DNA of 64,000 nucleotides from Cupriavidus basilensis (GCF_008801925.2 NZ_CP062803.1:1178001-1242000), one strand, 5' to 3'. Positions 7,305-17,941 are shown, counted from the stretch's first letter. Notes: generated from the letters alone by a model not told the origin. Numbers and translations are program-made.

Positions 7305-8372
7305 ATGAGAAGAGCTGACAAGGTGTCGTATGCCCGGGCCATGGTGTCCTGCGCGCTGGCGATGGGGGGCGCGCAGGTCTGTGCCGAGGAGTCCTGGGTC
7401 CGGCTCTCAGGCTTCGTCGACATCAGCGTGGAGCGCCTCGCGCAGTCGGGCAAGGGGGGCTCGGTGTATCGCGTGTCCAGCGGCCAACTGAGTTCGTCGC
7501 GGATCAACTTCAGCGGGCAGGAAGTGCTCAGCAGCGACCTGAAGGCCATCTTCACCTACGAGCCGCAATTCTCGGCCGATACCGGCACGGCGGCGGCGCA
7601 GGCGCGCCAGTCGTTTGTCGGGCTGCACAGCAACAATTTCGGCGTACTGACCATGGGTCGCCAGAACACGCCGTCATACTGGATCGCCGGCTATGCAGAC
7701 CCGAGCTTCTCGGCCGATTACAGCATGGTCAGCAACATGCAGTTCTTCTACGCGGCCTACCGTGTGGACAATGCGATCCAGTACAACACGCCGCGCTTCT
7801 ATGGCTTCATGGGACGCTTCATGGTGACCACCGGCCTGGAGGACACCACGCGCGCCGGCCGCTACCTCAGTACCGGCATCGAGTACCGCGACGACAAGCT
7901 CTACGCGGGCTTCGTCAGCGACCTGCGCTATACGCGCAATATCAACAACGCCGGCAGCGTGCCTTCGGCGCGCGACAACTACGCCTCGCTGGCCTACAAG
8001 TTCGGCGATTTCGAGCCAACGCTGGTTTACCACACCTACAACGGCTACTACGCGTATCCGCCCTATGCGGACTTCCAGTCCAAGGGCTGGGATATCCAGA
8101 TCGGCGCGCGCTACAGGCTCAATCCATCGAACCGTTTCTACGCCAGCTTCGTCCATCGCAAGGACGACAACAACACCAAGCTGTCGGACGCCAACGGCTT
8201 CGTGCTGGGCTACATCTACAGCCTGTCCAAGCGCAGCGAGATCTACGCCACGTACGCCCACGTGCAGCACAAGCATGACAGCCCGATCCGCTATCCGGTC
8301 ACGTTCTCCGCCTCGCCCACCAGCCAGCAGAACCCGTCCGGCGTGGCCATCGGCATTCGCCACGCGTTTTGA
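7305..8372 (+). CDS. Gram-negative porin
   Basis: A 355-residue porin related in fold to the 5555-6694 protein. The signal peptide spans about residues 1-27 (ALAMGGAQVCAEE), and the mature N-terminus is SWVRLSGFVDISVERL. The FVGLHSNNFGVLTMGRQNTP segment is the strand and constriction loop typical of Burkholderiales porins, and the C-terminus AIGIRHAF ends in Phe. The ATG at 7305 is chosen because GAGGAGAGGAA stands directly before it; upstream in-frame codons lack this. The next gene, 113 bp downstream in the same direction, encodes a secreted LVIVD-like protein, so the two may form an operon for one substrate. Confidence 0.92.
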   Translation: MRRADKVSYARAMVSCALAMGGAQVCAEESWVRLSGFVDISVERLAQSGKGGSVYRVSSGQLSSSRINFSGQEVLSSDLKAIFTYEPQFSADTGTAAAQARQSFVGLHSNNFGVLTMGRQNTPSYWIAGYADPSFSADYSMVSNMQFFYAAYRVDNAIQYNTPRFYGFMGRFMVTTGLEDTTRAGRYLSTGIEYRDDKLYAGFVSDLRYTRNINNAGSVPSARDNYASLAYKFGDFEPTLVYHTYNGYYAYPPYADFQSKGWDIQIGARYRLNPSNRFYASFVHRKDDNNTKLSDANGFVLGYIYSLSKRSEIYATYAHVQHKHDSPIRYPVTFSASPTSQQNPSGVAIGIRHAF

Positions 8373-8485
8373 GCGCCCGGCCCGGACAGGGTGGCCAGGA
8401 CCGTACCGCTGTCCGCCGGGGTGCGCCCTGCGATGCGCGCAGACCGCGGCGGGCGACGACATTGTTGAGACAAAAGGAGGAAGCC

Positions 8486-10303
8486 ATGCTTCGAATCAGA
8501 ACGTTCAGATCAGTCCTGGCAACAGGTGCAGCTTCGGCGGCCATATTGATGATGGCCTGCGCAAACGCGGACACCGTGCCGGCCACGGCGGCGCCTGGGG
8601 CCCCCGCAACGCAGGGAACGCCGGCAACACCGGGCACGCCCAATGTTCAGGATCCCTATCTCGCCGCCTGGCTGCGGCTGACACCCGATCGCTCGCCCGC
8701 GCCCCTCAAGCCCGGTGTCGACTACGGGATGGATCCGGCCACCGGACAGTTCGTCTGGCCGAAAGCCACGCCCGAAGTGCACCAGGGCCAGCGCTTCCCC
8801 GGTGAAATGACCACTTGGGACAAGAAGAGCTTTGCCAAGAACGTGGAGGTCCTGGCCTTCTATCCTGCCGTTGGCTCACCCTTCCATGCCTGGAACAACA
8901 TTGCCGACTTCGAGGGGCGCCGCTACCTCTACATTCATGACCGGGACTATCTGCGGATCATGGACATCACCGATCCCGCCCATGGCAAGGTGGTCTATTC
9001 CAAGGGCGGTGTCTGGGGACCGAAAGGGTCGAGCGAGAAATACGATCCGCGCAACGTCGACGACTACCTGGGCGGCGCGACCATTGCCTGGAGCAAGACA
9101 CTGGGCAAGCCGGTGCTCGTCGCGTCGTTTGAAATCGGGCGCTATGGCCTGATGACGGACAAGACCCAGCAGCCGGACCAGGTCGCGGCGCAGCGTCGCT
9201 ACAATTCGCTGAAGGGGTTCAAGGTCTTCGCCATGGATGGTCCGCTGCCAAGCCAGTGGCGGCTGCTGGCAACCCGCACCACCGACTACAAGCACCCCGA
9301 TGCGCCGATCGGGCAACAGCAGGGGTCCGGGTCGCTGGATTCGCCTGAATACCATGGCGGCAAGTACATGATCCTGGCGTCGGCGCCGGATGACACGTAT
9401 GGCCTGACCGAGTATCCCAATTATCTTTACTCGCCCGGTTATCAGGTCTGGGACATGTCCGATCCCGCGAATCCGACCTTTGTTTCGCAGATCTCGGTGC
9501 CGGGGCAGATCCTCGGCAACGAAGCCCATGAGCAGGCTTACCTGATGAATCAACGGGCCGGCAACCGTACCTCGTGGATGGGCGCGCGCATTCCCATCTT
9601 CCTGCCCAAGCCATTGGAGGACGGTGGCAAGATCGGCTTCGGCGCGATGGGTGGCCTCGGTCTCTATTCGTTCGACCTTTCCGACCCGGCAAAGCCCAAG
9701 GTGCTCGGCAACGTCAATACGCCGCCCAGCTTCGCCGGTACCGAGTACGACAACGCCGATGTCAGCCAGTACGCGCGCACGGGCTATGTCCTGACCGGCG
9801 GCTATCCGATGAACCGCGATTGCTATGAGCCATACAAGGATATTTTCGTCATCGACGCGCGCGATCCGTCGCACTTGAAGGTGGCCGGAAAGCTGCCGCA
9901 GCCGGAGGTGCCGCAGGGGGCGTCATTCACGAGCTTCTGCCAGCGTGGCGGCAATTTCGGCCCGAAGCGCGCGAACTCCATCGGCCAGCCCGGCCAATGG
10001 CGTCAAGGCATCGTTCCCTATTCTTTCTACAATGCCGGCGTGCAGATTTTTGACGTCAGCCATCCGGAAAAGGCGACGATCGCCGGCTATTTCGTGCCTG
10101 CGCTGGCGGACGAGACGGAGTTGCCGAACTACACGCTCGGCAAAGGCGTGTTCGCGATCTACACCGAGTACGACCGCAATATCATCTGGGCCTTCACCGA
10201 GAACGGCGCCTACGCGTTGTCGACGCCCCTGCTTGGCAAGCCGGTCCTGGGCGCGTCCGCTACGCCCTGGCCATCGCGCAAAGTTGCCGCACGGGCGCAA
10301 TAG
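8486..10303 (+). CDS. Secreted LVIVD-repeat-like protein, function unknown
   Basis: A 605-residue exported protein. A signal peptide (about residues 1-30, ending ANA before DT) is followed by a Pro/Thr/Ala-rich linker and a long domain. That domain contains several short beta-propeller-like repeats built around (I/V)xD(I/V)(S/T/A)DPxxP: RIMDITDPAHGKV, QVWDMSDPANPTF, YSFDLSDPAKPKV, FVIDARDPSHLKV and QIFDVSHPEKATI. These resemble LVIVD repeats. The start at 8486 follows AAAGGAGGAAGCC, an excellent ribosome site. No catalytic motif was recognised. It lies 113 bp after a porin and ends at a strong terminator, so it probably belongs to the same transcription unit. A periplasmic or cell-surface binding role is possible but unproved. 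Confidence 0.8.
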   Translation: MLRIRTFRSVLATGAASAAILMMACANADTVPATAAPGAPATQGTPATPGTPNVQDPYLAAWLRLTPDRSPAPLKPGVDYGMDPATGQFVWPKATPEVHQGQRFPGEMTTWDKKSFAKNVEVLAFYPAVGSPFHAWNNIADFEGRRYLYIHDRDYLRIMDITDPAHGKVVYSKGGVWGPKGSSEKYDPRNVDDYLGGATIAWSKTLGKPVLVASFEIGRYGLMTDKTQQPDQVAAQRRYNSLKGFKVFAMDGPLPSQWRLLATRTTDYKHPDAPIGQQQGSGSLDSPEYHGGKYMILASAPDDTYGLTEYPNYLYSPGYQVWDMSDPANPTFVSQISVPGQILGNEAHEQAYLMNQRAGNRTSWMGARIPIFLPKPLEDGGKIGFGAMGGLGLYSFDLSDPAKPKVLGNVNTPPSFAGTEYDNADVSQYARTGYVLTGGYPMNRDCYEPYKDIFVIDARDPSHLKVAGKLPQPEVPQGASFTSFCQRGGNFGPKRANSIGQPGQWRQGIVPYSFYNAGVQIFDVSHPEKATIAGYFVPALADETELPNYTLGKGVFAIYTEYDRNIIWAFTENGAYALSTPLLGKPVLGASATPWPSRKVAARAQ

Positions 10304-10321
10304 ATGTAATAGGCGCAATGG

Positions 10322-10349
10322 AAAAAGGGACGCCGCGGCGTCCCTTTTT
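10322..10349 (+). terminator. Rho-independent terminator
   Basis: A perfect 28-bp palindrome AAAAAGGGACGCCG / CGGCGTCCCTTTTT directly follows the LVIVD-like gene. With T and A runs on both sides it can also terminate the convergent fbp gene. Confidence 0.85.
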
Positions 10350-10375
10350 CGTCGGATCGATGAAGCCGCCCGCGA

Positions 10376-11392
10376 TCAGCCGGCCGCTTTCTCTTCCTGG
10401 TGGTAGCGGGTTGCGCGTTCCACTTCGTTCTTCGAGCCAAGGATCACCGACACGCGCTGGTGCAGCTTTTCCGGCTGGATGTCGAGAATGCGCTCATGGC
10501 CGTTGGTGGCCGCGCCGCCGGCTTGCTCGACCAGCATCGCCATGGGATTGGCTTCGTACATCAGGCGCAGCTTGCCGGGTTTTTCCGGCTCGCGCTTATC
10601 CCACGGGTACATGAAGATGCCGCCGCGCGTGAGGATGCGGTGTACGTCGGCCACCATCGAGGCGATCCAGCGCATGTTGAAGTTCTTGCCGCGCGGGCCT
10701 TCGTCGCCGGCCAGGCATTCGTCGATATAGCGGCGCACGGGCGGGGCCCAGTGGCGCATGTTGGACATGTTGATCGCGAATTCCTTGGTGTCTTCCGGGA
10801 TCATCACGTCGGATTGCGTCAGCACAAAGCTGCCGGCTTCGCGGTCCAGCGTGAACATGTGCACGCCGTTGCCGACCGTCAGCACCAGCGTGGTCTGCGG
10901 GCCGTACACGGCGTAGCCGGCGGCGACCTGGCGGCTGCCGGCCTGCATGAAGTCGGCCTCGGTCACGGTCTGGCCCGGCTTGGGCATGTGCAGCACCGAG
11001 AAGATGGTGCCGATCGACACGTTCACGTCGATGTTGGACGAGCCGTCGAGCGGATCGAACAGCAGCAGGTATTCGCCCTTGGGATAGCGGTTCGGGATCT
11101 CGTAGAAGCTGTCCATTTCCTCGGACGCCATGGCGGCGAGGTGGCCGCCCCACTCATTGGCGTCGAGCAGGACTTCGTTGGCGATCACGTCCAGCTTTTG
11201 CTGGGTCTCGCCTTGCACGTTGCCGGTGCCTGCCGAGCCGAGGATGCCGGCGAGGGCGCCCTTGCTGACGGAGTTGGAAATGGCCTTGCAGGCGCGCGCC
11301 ACCACTTCGATCAGGAGCCGCAGTTCGGGCTCGATCGTGTTGTGCTTGCGCTGCTCCTCGACCAGGTAGCGGGTGAGGCTGATGCGACTCAT
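10376..11392 (-). CDS. fbp: Class I fructose-1,6-bisphosphatase
   Basis: A 338-residue enzyme that hydrolyses fructose-1,6-bisphosphate to fructose-6-phosphate in gluconeogenesis. The metal-binding signature [20 protein letters not shown] lies at about residues 115-135. The substrate loop RYIDECL, and [21 protein letters not shown] with the C-terminal acidic metal ligand, are also present. Length and N-terminus ([15 protein letters not shown]) are typical for beta-proteobacteria. CAAGGAGAATCCCC precedes the ATG. It lies 135 bp downstream of pepN on the same strand; a pepN-fbp arrangement is common in this group. Confidence 0.97.
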   Translation of the reverse strand: MSRISLTRYLVEEQRKHNTIEPELRLLIEVVARACKAISNSVSKGALAGILGSAGTGNVQGETQQKLDVIANEVLLDANEWGGHLAAMASEEMDSFYEIPNRYPKGEYLLLFDPLDGSSNIDVNVSIGTIFSVLHMPKPGQTVTEADFMQAGSRQVAAGYAVYGPQTTLVLTVGNGVHMFTLDREAGSFVLTQSDVMIPEDTKEFAINMSNMRHWAPPVRRYIDECLAGDEGPRGKNFNMRWIASMVADVHRILTRGGIFMYPWDKREPEKPGKLRLMYEANPMAMLVEQAGGAATNGHERILDIQPEKLHQRVSVILGSKNEVERATRYHQEEKAAG

Positions 11393-11527
11393 GGGGATTC
11401 TCCTTGAATGGCCGCAATTCTACATGGGCGCCAGCCCGCCAGGCCAATGCCACCGGCCTGTGGGGTACGCTCGGGCCGGCCGGGGCACGGGTGCTGCCAG
11501 CCGCGCTCCGGCCAGCCCGGCGCTGCC

Positions 11528-14227
11528 TTACGGCGCCAGCGCCTTGCTCACGATCTCGCGCACGTCGCGGGACAGCTCGCTGGCCGCCGCCACCTGTTCC
11601 AGCGCAGCGCGCATGCGGTCGCGCAGCGGCAGGGCGTACTTCTGCCAGCGATCCATCACCCGCGCCAGGCGGGACGCCACTTGCGGGTTGATGGCGTCCA
11701 GCGCCAGCACCTGCTCGGCCCAGAAGGCGTAGCCCGAGCCATCCTCGGCATGGAATTGGGCCGGGTTGGCCGCGCAGAAGCTGAAGATCAGCGAGCGCGC
11801 GCGGTTGGGGTTGCGCAGGTTGAAGGCGGGATGCTGCATCAGCGCGCGCACCGTGTCGATGGTGTGCTTGCCTTTGTGGCCGGCGCTTTGCGGCCCCACG
11901 GTGCCGCGCTGCGTGCCTTGCAGCGAGAACCATTTGTCGATCACCAGCGGGTCTTGCTCGAAGCGCTGGTAGAAATCGGCCAGCGCGGCCTCGCGGCCGG
12001 GGGCAAAGGTGTTGACCATGGCGCTGAGCGCGGCGAAGCGGTCCGTCATGTTGTCGGCGGCATTGTATTGCGCTTCGGCCAGCGCCTGCATGGCGGCGTC
12101 GCCGCTGTCGGCCAGGTAGCCCAGCGCCAGGTTGCGCAGCGCGCGCTTGCCGGCGGACACCGCATCGGGGCTGTAGGCACCCGGCGTGGCGTTGGCTTCG
12201 AACGCGGCCAGCCAGTCGGCCTTGAGCGCGCGCGCCAGCGCCTCGCGCATGAACTGGCGGGCGCGATGGATGGCGGCCGGATCGGCCACGCCCATGCGCT
12301 CGGCGAGGTAGGCCTCGGCCGGCAGCGTCAGGGCTTGTTCGCGGAAGGCGGGGCTGAGCTGCTGGTCGTTGAGCACGGTGCGCAGCGCGGCCACCAGCGC
12401 CGGGTCGAGCTGGAGCTCGCGGCCGGCCTGGCTCTGGGCCACCAGTTGCAGCAGCGCGCGCGTGGTCAGGCGCTGGCCGGCCTCCCAGCGGTTGAACGGA
12501 TCGCTGTCGTGCGCGAGCAGGAAGGTCAGCTGCGCCTCGCTGTACTCGGCATCGATGATGACCGGCGCGGAGAAGTCGCGCAGCAGCGACGCCAGCGGCG
12601 GCTCGGCTGCGCGCGGCAGGTTGATGAAGCGGAAGGTCTGCTCGGCCTCGGTGAAATCCAGCACGCGCGTGGTGGCGCCGGGCTGGCTTTCCCCCTCGAG
12701 CTGCAGCGCAAGGTCGGCGCCGCTGGCGTCGATCAGGCCCAGTGCGAAGGGGATATGGAAGGGCAGCTTGTCCGGCGTGCCGGGGCGCGTCTCGATGCCG
12801 ACTTTGGGACACGTTTGCGACAGCGTCAGCGCCAGGGTGCCGGTGGCCGCATCCCACGCGGTGCGCACGGCGACCACCGGCGTGCCGGCCTGGCTGTACC
12901 AGCGGCCGAACTGCGTCAGGTCGCGGCCATTGGCGTCGGCCATGGCGGCGCGGAAGTCGTCGCAGGTCACGGCCTGGCCGTCGTGGCGCTGGAAGTACAG
13001 GTCCATGCCCTTGCGGAAACCGTCGCGGCCTAGCAGGGTCTGGTACATGCGCACGACCTCGGCGCCTTTCTCGTACACCGTCACCGTGTAGAAGTTGTTG
13101 ATTTCCTCGTAGCTGTCGGGGCGCACCGGATGCGCCATGGGGCCGGCATCCTCGGGGAACTGCACCTGGCGCAGCATGCGCACGTCCTCGATGCGCTTGA
13201 CCGCGCGCCCGGATTCGGAGCCCATCATGTCGGCCGAGAATTCCTGGTCGCGGAACACCGTCAGGCCTTCCTTGAGCGAGAGCTGGAACCAGTCGCGGCA
13301 GGTCACGCGGTTGCCGGTCCAGTTGTGGAAGTACTCATGCCCGACCACGGATTCGATATTGCCGAAATCGGCATCGGTGGCGGTCTCGGCGTTGGCCAGC
13401 ACGTACTTGGTGTTGAAGATGTTGAGGCCCTTGTTCTCCATCGCGCCCATGTTGAAGTCGCCCACGGCGACGATCATGAAGCGGTCGAGGTCCAGCTCCA
13501 GGCCAAAGCGCTGCTCGTCCCAGCGGATCGAGTGGATCAGCGAATCCATGGCATGGCGGGTCTTGGGCAGGTCTTGCGGCTCCACCCAGACCTGCAGCAA
13601 TTTCTCCTTGCCGGAAGCGGACAGGATCCGCTCCTCGATGCATTCCAGCTTGCTGGCCACCAGTGCGAACAGGTAGGCGGGCTTCTTGAACGGGTCTTCC
13701 CAGATGGCCTCAAAGCGGCCGTCGGGCAGCTCGCGCTCGCTGATCAGGTTGCCGTTGGACAGCAGCACCGGGTAGGCCGCGCGCTGCGCGCGCAACGTGA
13801 CCCGGAAGGTCGACATCACGTCGGGGCGGTCCAGGTAATAGGTAATCTTGCGGAAGCCCTCGGCTTCGCACTGGGTAAAGAAGTTGCCGTTGGAAACGTA
13901 GAGGCCGGACAGCGACGTGTTGGCGGCCGGCTGGCAGGCGGTGACGATTTCCAGCGTGCCTTGCGCGGGCAGCTCGGGCAGCGTCAGGCTGTCGGGCGTC
14001 TGCTGCGCGCCTTCCAGGGGCTTGCCGTCGAGGCGGACCCCGACGAGTTCCAGTGCCTCGCCGGCCAGCACCAGCGGGCCGGGTGCCTGGCGCGTGAAGC
14101 GCAGGATATTGGTGACCACCGTGCGCGCCGGGTCGAGCTCGAGGGTGAGGTCCACGTGCTCAAAAGCGAAGGCCGGCGGAGTATAGTCTTTGCGATGGAC
14201 GGTAACGGGCGTGTCGGTGCGCAGCAT
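11528..14227 (-). CDS. pepN: Aminopeptidase N (M1 family)
   Basis: An 899-residue cytoplasmic zinc aminopeptidase. The exopeptidase motif GAMENKGLN and the zinc site HEYFHNWTGNRVTCRDW followed by LKEGLTVFRDQEF (HExxH with the distal Glu) are complete. The C-terminal helical domain characteristic of bacterial PepN follows. The start at 14227 (MLRTDTPVTVHRKDY) matches the usual PepN N-terminus; a second in-frame ATG at 14275 is possible. The reading frame stays open far upstream, across the antisense of maeB, but this is a composition effect and not a longer protein. It probably acts in peptide turnover. Confidence 0.96.
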   Translation of the reverse strand: MLRTDTPVTVHRKDYTPPAFAFEHVDLTLELDPARTVVTNILRFTRQAPGPLVLAGEALELVGVRLDGKPLEGAQQTPDSLTLPELPAQGTLEIVTACQPAANTSLSGLYVSNGNFFTQCEAEGFRKITYYLDRPDVMSTFRVTLRAQRAAYPVLLSNGNLISERELPDGRFEAIWEDPFKKPAYLFALVASKLECIEERILSASGKEKLLQVWVEPQDLPKTRHAMDSLIHSIRWDEQRFGLELDLDRFMIVAVGDFNMGAMENKGLNIFNTKYVLANAETATDADFGNIESVVGHEYFHNWTGNRVTCRDWFQLSLKEGLTVFRDQEFSADMMGSESGRAVKRIEDVRMLRQVQFPEDAGPMAHPVRPDSYEEINNFYTVTVYEKGAEVVRMYQTLLGRDGFRKGMDLYFQRHDGQAVTCDDFRAAMADANGRDLTQFGRWYSQAGTPVVAVRTAWDAATGTLALTLSQTCPKVGIETRPGTPDKLPFHIPFALGLIDASGADLALQLEGESQPGATTRVLDFTEAEQTFRFINLPRAAEPPLASLLRDFSAPVIIDAEYSEAQLTFLLAHDSDPFNRWEAGQRLTTRALLQLVAQSQAGRELQLDPALVAALRTVLNDQQLSPAFREQALTLPAEAYLAERMGVADPAAIHRARQFMREALARALKADWLAAFEANATPGAYSPDAVSAGKRALRNLALGYLADSGDAAMQALAEAQYNAADNMTDRFAALSAMVNTFAPGREAALADFYQRFEQDPLVIDKWFSLQGTQRGTVGPQSAGHKGKHTIDTVRALMQHPAFNLRNPNRARSLIFSFCAANPAQFHAEDGSGYAFWAEQVLALDAINPQVASRLARVMDRWQKYALPLRDRMRAALEQVAAASELSRDVREIVSKALAP

Positions 14228-14458
14228 GAAGGAATCCTGTCCTCTGAGGGCCACTTGGGGCGGCGTGGTCGCCATGGTCACGGCAGGCGGGCAGGGTGGG
14301 AGCCGCTGCCGGGCCGCATGCCATGGCACTGAAGAACCCATTGTAGCCAAGCGCGGGCGCCCCGGCTCGGGCGCGCGGCGCTGGTGGCCGATCGGGATGG
14401 AATTCCGCCGGCCCGGCACGGTCAGAGTCACACAATGGACAACGAATCGATGAGGGGC

Positions 14459-15184
14459 ATGATGCCGAAACGATGGCTGGCAACGCTCGGGAAGCTGGTG
14501 AAGCTTGGCAAGGATTGGGGCCGGAAAGCCGGCGAAGGCTGGCGTGGCAGCCGCCTGATGGCGGGCGCGGCGCTGCTCGGCGTGGCGCTGCTGTCGGGCT
14601 GCGCCAGCACCGTCACCACCGAGGTGACGGCCTTCCGCCAGGGCGACTGGCAGAACGATCCGCCGCGCACCTATGCCTTCGATCGCACTGGCGGCCAGGA
14701 GACGCAGCTCGAGGACCAGACCTATGAGCAGTGGCTGGCGCAGGCGCTCTCCGGAGTCGGCTTCGAGCAGGTGGCCCGGCCACAGGCGCATTACCTGGTC
14801 AGCATGGAATACGACAGCAACTCGCGGCTGATGCGGATCCAGGAGACCAACTACGTCGACCCGTGGGGCCCCGGCTTTTATCCCGGCCCTTACTGGGGGC
14901 CTTACTACCGCCCCTGGGGCCCGTACGGCTGGGGTGGCCCGGGCTACTGGCCGCCGGTGACCACGGTGCGCGATGTGCCGGTCACCCAGTCCACGCTGCG
15001 CGTGTTCTTCAAGGATGCCGCCAGCGGCCGCCGGGTCTACCAGGTCACGGCGAACCACCGCGCGGAGGGGTCGTCCCTGCAGGCGGCGATGCCTTACCTG
15101 ATCCGCAGCGCCTTCGTGCAGTTCCCGGCGGAGAGCGGCCGGCCAAGGCGGGTGACATTGCCACTGGACCCGAATGACAAGTAG
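14459..15184 (+). CDS. DUF4136-family lipoprotein
   Basis: About 241 residues. A basic N-terminus (PKRWLATLGKLVKLGKDWGRKAGEG) leads to a hydrophobic stretch and the lipobox LLSGC near residue 44, so the mature protein is a lipid-anchored envelope protein. The DUF4136 region follows, with TYAFDR, FEQVARPQAHYLVSMEYDSN and the ending TLRVFFKDAASGRRVYQVTA. In between lies an aromatic Gly/Pro/Tyr/Trp-rich loop (YPGPYWGPYYRPWGPYGWGG). Several starts are possible (14435, 14459, 14462); 14459 is chosen for the GAGGGG just upstream. The gene is divergent from pepN. The function of this family is unknown. Confidence 0.85.
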   Translation: MMPKRWLATLGKLVKLGKDWGRKAGEGWRGSRLMAGAALLGVALLSGCASTVTTEVTAFRQGDWQNDPPRTYAFDRTGGQETQLEDQTYEQWLAQALSGVGFEQVARPQAHYLVSMEYDSNSRLMRIQETNYVDPWGPGFYPGPYWGPYYRPWGPYGWGGPGYWPPVTTVRDVPVTQSTLRVFFKDAASGRRVYQVTANHRAEGSSLQAAMPYLIRSAFVQFPAESGRPRRVTLPLDPNDK

Positions 15185-15190
15185 CAGGTG

Positions 15191-15232
15191 GCAGGCAACA
15201 AGCAGGCAACAAGCAAGGCAACAAGCAAGGCA
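15191..15232. repeat. Short tandem repeat, 11-12 bp units
   Basis: Four units of GCAGGCAACAA or GCAAGGCAACAA run in tandem right after the DUF4136 stop; the last unit is truncated. The repeat looks like replication-slippage DNA. The rest of the 285-bp gap up to maeB shows no gene. Confidence 0.8.
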
Positions 15233-15469
15233 TTGCCTGTGCGGCGGTAAAAACTGAATTGCCCGGCGAAAAGCCTCAAATCCCTGGATGCCCCAGTGGG
15301 AGGGGCTTCGCGCCGGGCTTGGGTGAGCTAGAATGACGGCTCGATTTTTCGGCCCGAGCCGCCGGAGCCCGTCTTTGAATGCTGCAATGGAAGATTCCGG
15401 CAAGCCACGCCGGATACGACCGGCGCAGCCTCGGCGGGCACTGGCAGGGCCACTTCCTGGACGAGCATA

Positions 15470-17791
15470 ATGACCAGCAAGACCGGCGGTGATGCACCGC
15501 AACATGCCCCCAACAGTCCTGAAGCGCAATTGCGCCTGGCCGCGCTGGAATACCACCGCAGCCCGACCAAGGGCAAGATCCAGGTAAACGCGACCAAGGC
15601 GCTGTCCAACCAGCGCGACTTGTCCCTGGCCTACTCCCCGGGCGTGGCCTACGCCTGCGAGGAGATCGCCAAGGATCCCGCGATGGCCGCCGAGTACACC
15701 TCGCGTGGCAACCTGGTGGCAGTGATCACCAACGGTACCGCCGTGCTCGGCATGGGCGACATCGGTCCTCTGGCCGGCAAGCCGGTGATGGAGGGCAAGG
15801 GCTGCCTGTTCAAGAAGTTCGCCGGCATCGACGTGTTCGACATCGAGCTCGATGCGCACGACCCGGACAAGATCGTCGAGATCGTGGCCGCGCTGGAGCC
15901 GACGATCGGCGGCGTGAACCTCGAAGACATCAAGGCGCCCGAGTGCTTCTACATCGAGAAGAAGCTGCGCGAGCGCATGAACATCCCCGTCTTCCACGAT
16001 GACCAGCACGGCACCGCCATCATCTCGGGCGCGGCGCTGCTCAACGGCCTGAAGGTGGTCGGCAAGGATATCGCCAAGGTCAAGCTGGCGGTCTCCGGCG
16101 CCGGCGCCGCGGCCATCGCCTGCCTGGACACCATGGTGAGCCTGGGCGTGACCCGCTCGAACATCTCGGTGGTGGACTCCAAGGGCGTGATCTATGTGGG
16201 CCGCGACGCCAACATGGAGCCCAACAAGGCGCGCTACGCGCAAGACACCTCGAACCGTACCCTGGCCGATATCGTCAATGGCGCCGACGTGTTCCTGGGC
16301 TGCTCGACCGCCGGCGTGCTGACCGCGGAGATGGTCAAGACCATGGCCGACAAGCCCATCATCCTGGCGCTGGCCAACCCCGAGCCGGAAATCCGCCCGG
16401 AAGTGGCCAAGGCCGCGCGTCCGGACTGCATCATCGCCACCGGCCGCTCGGATTACCCGAACCAGGTCAACAACGTGCTGTGCTTCCCGTACATCTTCCG
16501 TGGCGCGCTGGATTGCGGCGCCACCAAGATCACGGAAGCCATGAAGCTGGCCTGCGTCAAGGCCATCGCCGACCTGGCCGAAGCCGAGCTGAACGACGCC
16601 GTTGCCGCCGCCTACGGTGGCCAGGAACTGAAGTTCGGTCCGGACTACATCATCCCGACGCCGTTCGACCAGCGCCTGATCGAGAAGATCGCGCCGGCGG
16701 TGGCCAAGGCCGCCGAGGAGTCCGGCGTGGCCACCCGTCCGATCAAGGACCTGGAAGCCTACCGCCAGCAGCTCACCCAGTACGTCTACCACACCGGCCT
16801 GATCATGAAGCCGGTGTTCACGGCAGCCAAGGCCGCGCCCAAGCGCGTGGTCTATGCCGAGGGCGAAGAAGAGCGCGTGCTGCGCGCGGTGCAGACCGTG
16901 GTGGACGAAGGCCTGGCCCGTCCGATCCTGATCGGCCGCCCGCACGTGATCCAGATGCGCATCGACAAGGCCGGCCTGCGCCTGAAGGCCGGCACGGACT
17001 TCGAGCTGATCAACCCGGAAGACGACCCGCGCTACCGTGCCTACCACGAGGCCTACCACGCCCTGCGCGGCCGCGACGGCGTCACGCCGGACGTGGCCAA
17101 GGTGATGCTGCGCCGCTCCAATACGCTGATCGGCACCATGCTGATGCATATGGGTGACGCCGACGCCATGCTGTGCGGCACCGTGGGCCGCTTCGAAGCC
17201 CACCTGGAGCATGTGCGGGACGTGATCGGCCTGGCGCCGGGCGCCAAGGTGTTCGCCGCGATGAACGCGCTGATGCTCGAGAAGTACACGCTGTTCATCA
17301 CCGACACCTTCGTCAACGACGATCCCACCGCCGAGGAACTCGCTGCCATCACGCAGCTGGCCGCCGAGGAAATCGCGCGTTTTGGCCAGCATCCGAAGGT
17401 GGCGCTGATGTCGCACTCGATGTTCGGCTCGTCGGACCGCCCGTCGGCCAAGAAGATGCGCGCGGCCCATGAGATCCTGGTCCGTGAGGCGCCGCACCTG
17501 GAAGTGGAAGGCGAGATGCAGGGCGACGCCGCCCTGGTCGAGGACGTGCGCCGTCACTTCCTGCCGGGCACCAAGCTGGCCGGCAGCGCCAACCTGCTGG
17601 TCATGCCGACGCTGGATGCGGCCAATATCGCCTTCAACCTGCTCAAGATCACGGGCGGGCAAGGCGTCACCATTGGCCCGATCCTGCTGGGCGCGGCCAA
17701 GCCGGTGCACATTCTCAATCCGCAAGCGACCACCCGCCGCATCGTCAACATGACGGCGGTAGCGGTGGCCGAAGCCAACGCGGTGCGCTGA
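15470..17791 (+). CDS. maeB: NADP-dependent malic enzyme with phosphotransacetylase-like domain
   Basis: A 773-residue multidomain protein. Residues about 20-430 form the malic enzyme: [41 protein letters not shown], the catalytic region [21 protein letters not shown], and the Rossmann segment [14 protein letters not shown]. Residues about 450-770 form a PTA/PTB-like domain ([40 protein letters not shown] end) that in MaeB proteins is regulatory (acetyl-CoA responsive) rather than catalytic. It oxidatively decarboxylates malate to pyruvate with NADPH formation. Length and order are typical. A strong terminator follows at 17833. Confidence 0.96.
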   Translation: MTSKTGGDAPQHAPNSPEAQLRLAALEYHRSPTKGKIQVNATKALSNQRDLSLAYSPGVAYACEEIAKDPAMAAEYTSRGNLVAVITNGTAVLGMGDIGPLAGKPVMEGKGCLFKKFAGIDVFDIELDAHDPDKIVEIVAALEPTIGGVNLEDIKAPECFYIEKKLRERMNIPVFHDDQHGTAIISGAALLNGLKVVGKDIAKVKLAVSGAGAAAIACLDTMVSLGVTRSNISVVDSKGVIYVGRDANMEPNKARYAQDTSNRTLADIVNGADVFLGCSTAGVLTAEMVKTMADKPIILALANPEPEIRPEVAKAARPDCIIATGRSDYPNQVNNVLCFPYIFRGALDCGATKITEAMKLACVKAIADLAEAELNDAVAAAYGGQELKFGPDYIIPTPFDQRLIEKIAPAVAKAAEESGVATRPIKDLEAYRQQLTQYVYHTGLIMKPVFTAAKAAPKRVVYAEGEEERVLRAVQTVVDEGLARPILIGRPHVIQMRIDKAGLRLKAGTDFELINPEDDPRYRAYHEAYHALRGRDGVTPDVAKVMLRRSNTLIGTMLMHMGDADAMLCGTVGRFEAHLEHVRDVIGLAPGAKVFAAMNALMLEKYTLFITDTFVNDDPTAEELAAITQLAAEEIARFGQHPKVALMSHSMFGSSDRPSAKKMRAAHEILVREAPHLEVEGEMQGDAALVEDVRRHFLPGTKLAGSANLLVMPTLDAANIAFNLLKITGGQGVTIGPILLGAAKPVHILNPQATTRRIVNMTAVAVAEANAVR

Positions 17792-17832
17792 TCCGGCGGC
17801 GCGGCCGGCTTGCCGGCCGCCGCCCAATGAGA

Positions 17833-17861
17833 ACGGGGCTCCTCTGGAGCCCCGTTTTTTT
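17833..17861 (+). terminator. Rho-independent terminator of maeB
   Basis: A 10-bp stem ACGGGGCTCC / GGAGCCCCGT with a TCT loop and a run of seven T, 41 bp after the maeB stop. Confidence 0.9.
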
Positions 17862-17941
17862 GACCGGCTTGTGAAGCAGTTCCGCCGGCCCGGAAAACCT
17901 GTCCTGCCCTGATCCCGTTGCCGCTATCGCTGCTATTGCCG

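Noticed and set aside
11528..17827. A stop-free minus-strand frame of about 2100 codons running through pepN and antisense to maeB and the DUF4136 gene.
   Set aside because: Only the pepN part has protein motifs. The rest is the antisense of maeB, whose high GC third positions suppress stop codons, so it is not a giant protein.
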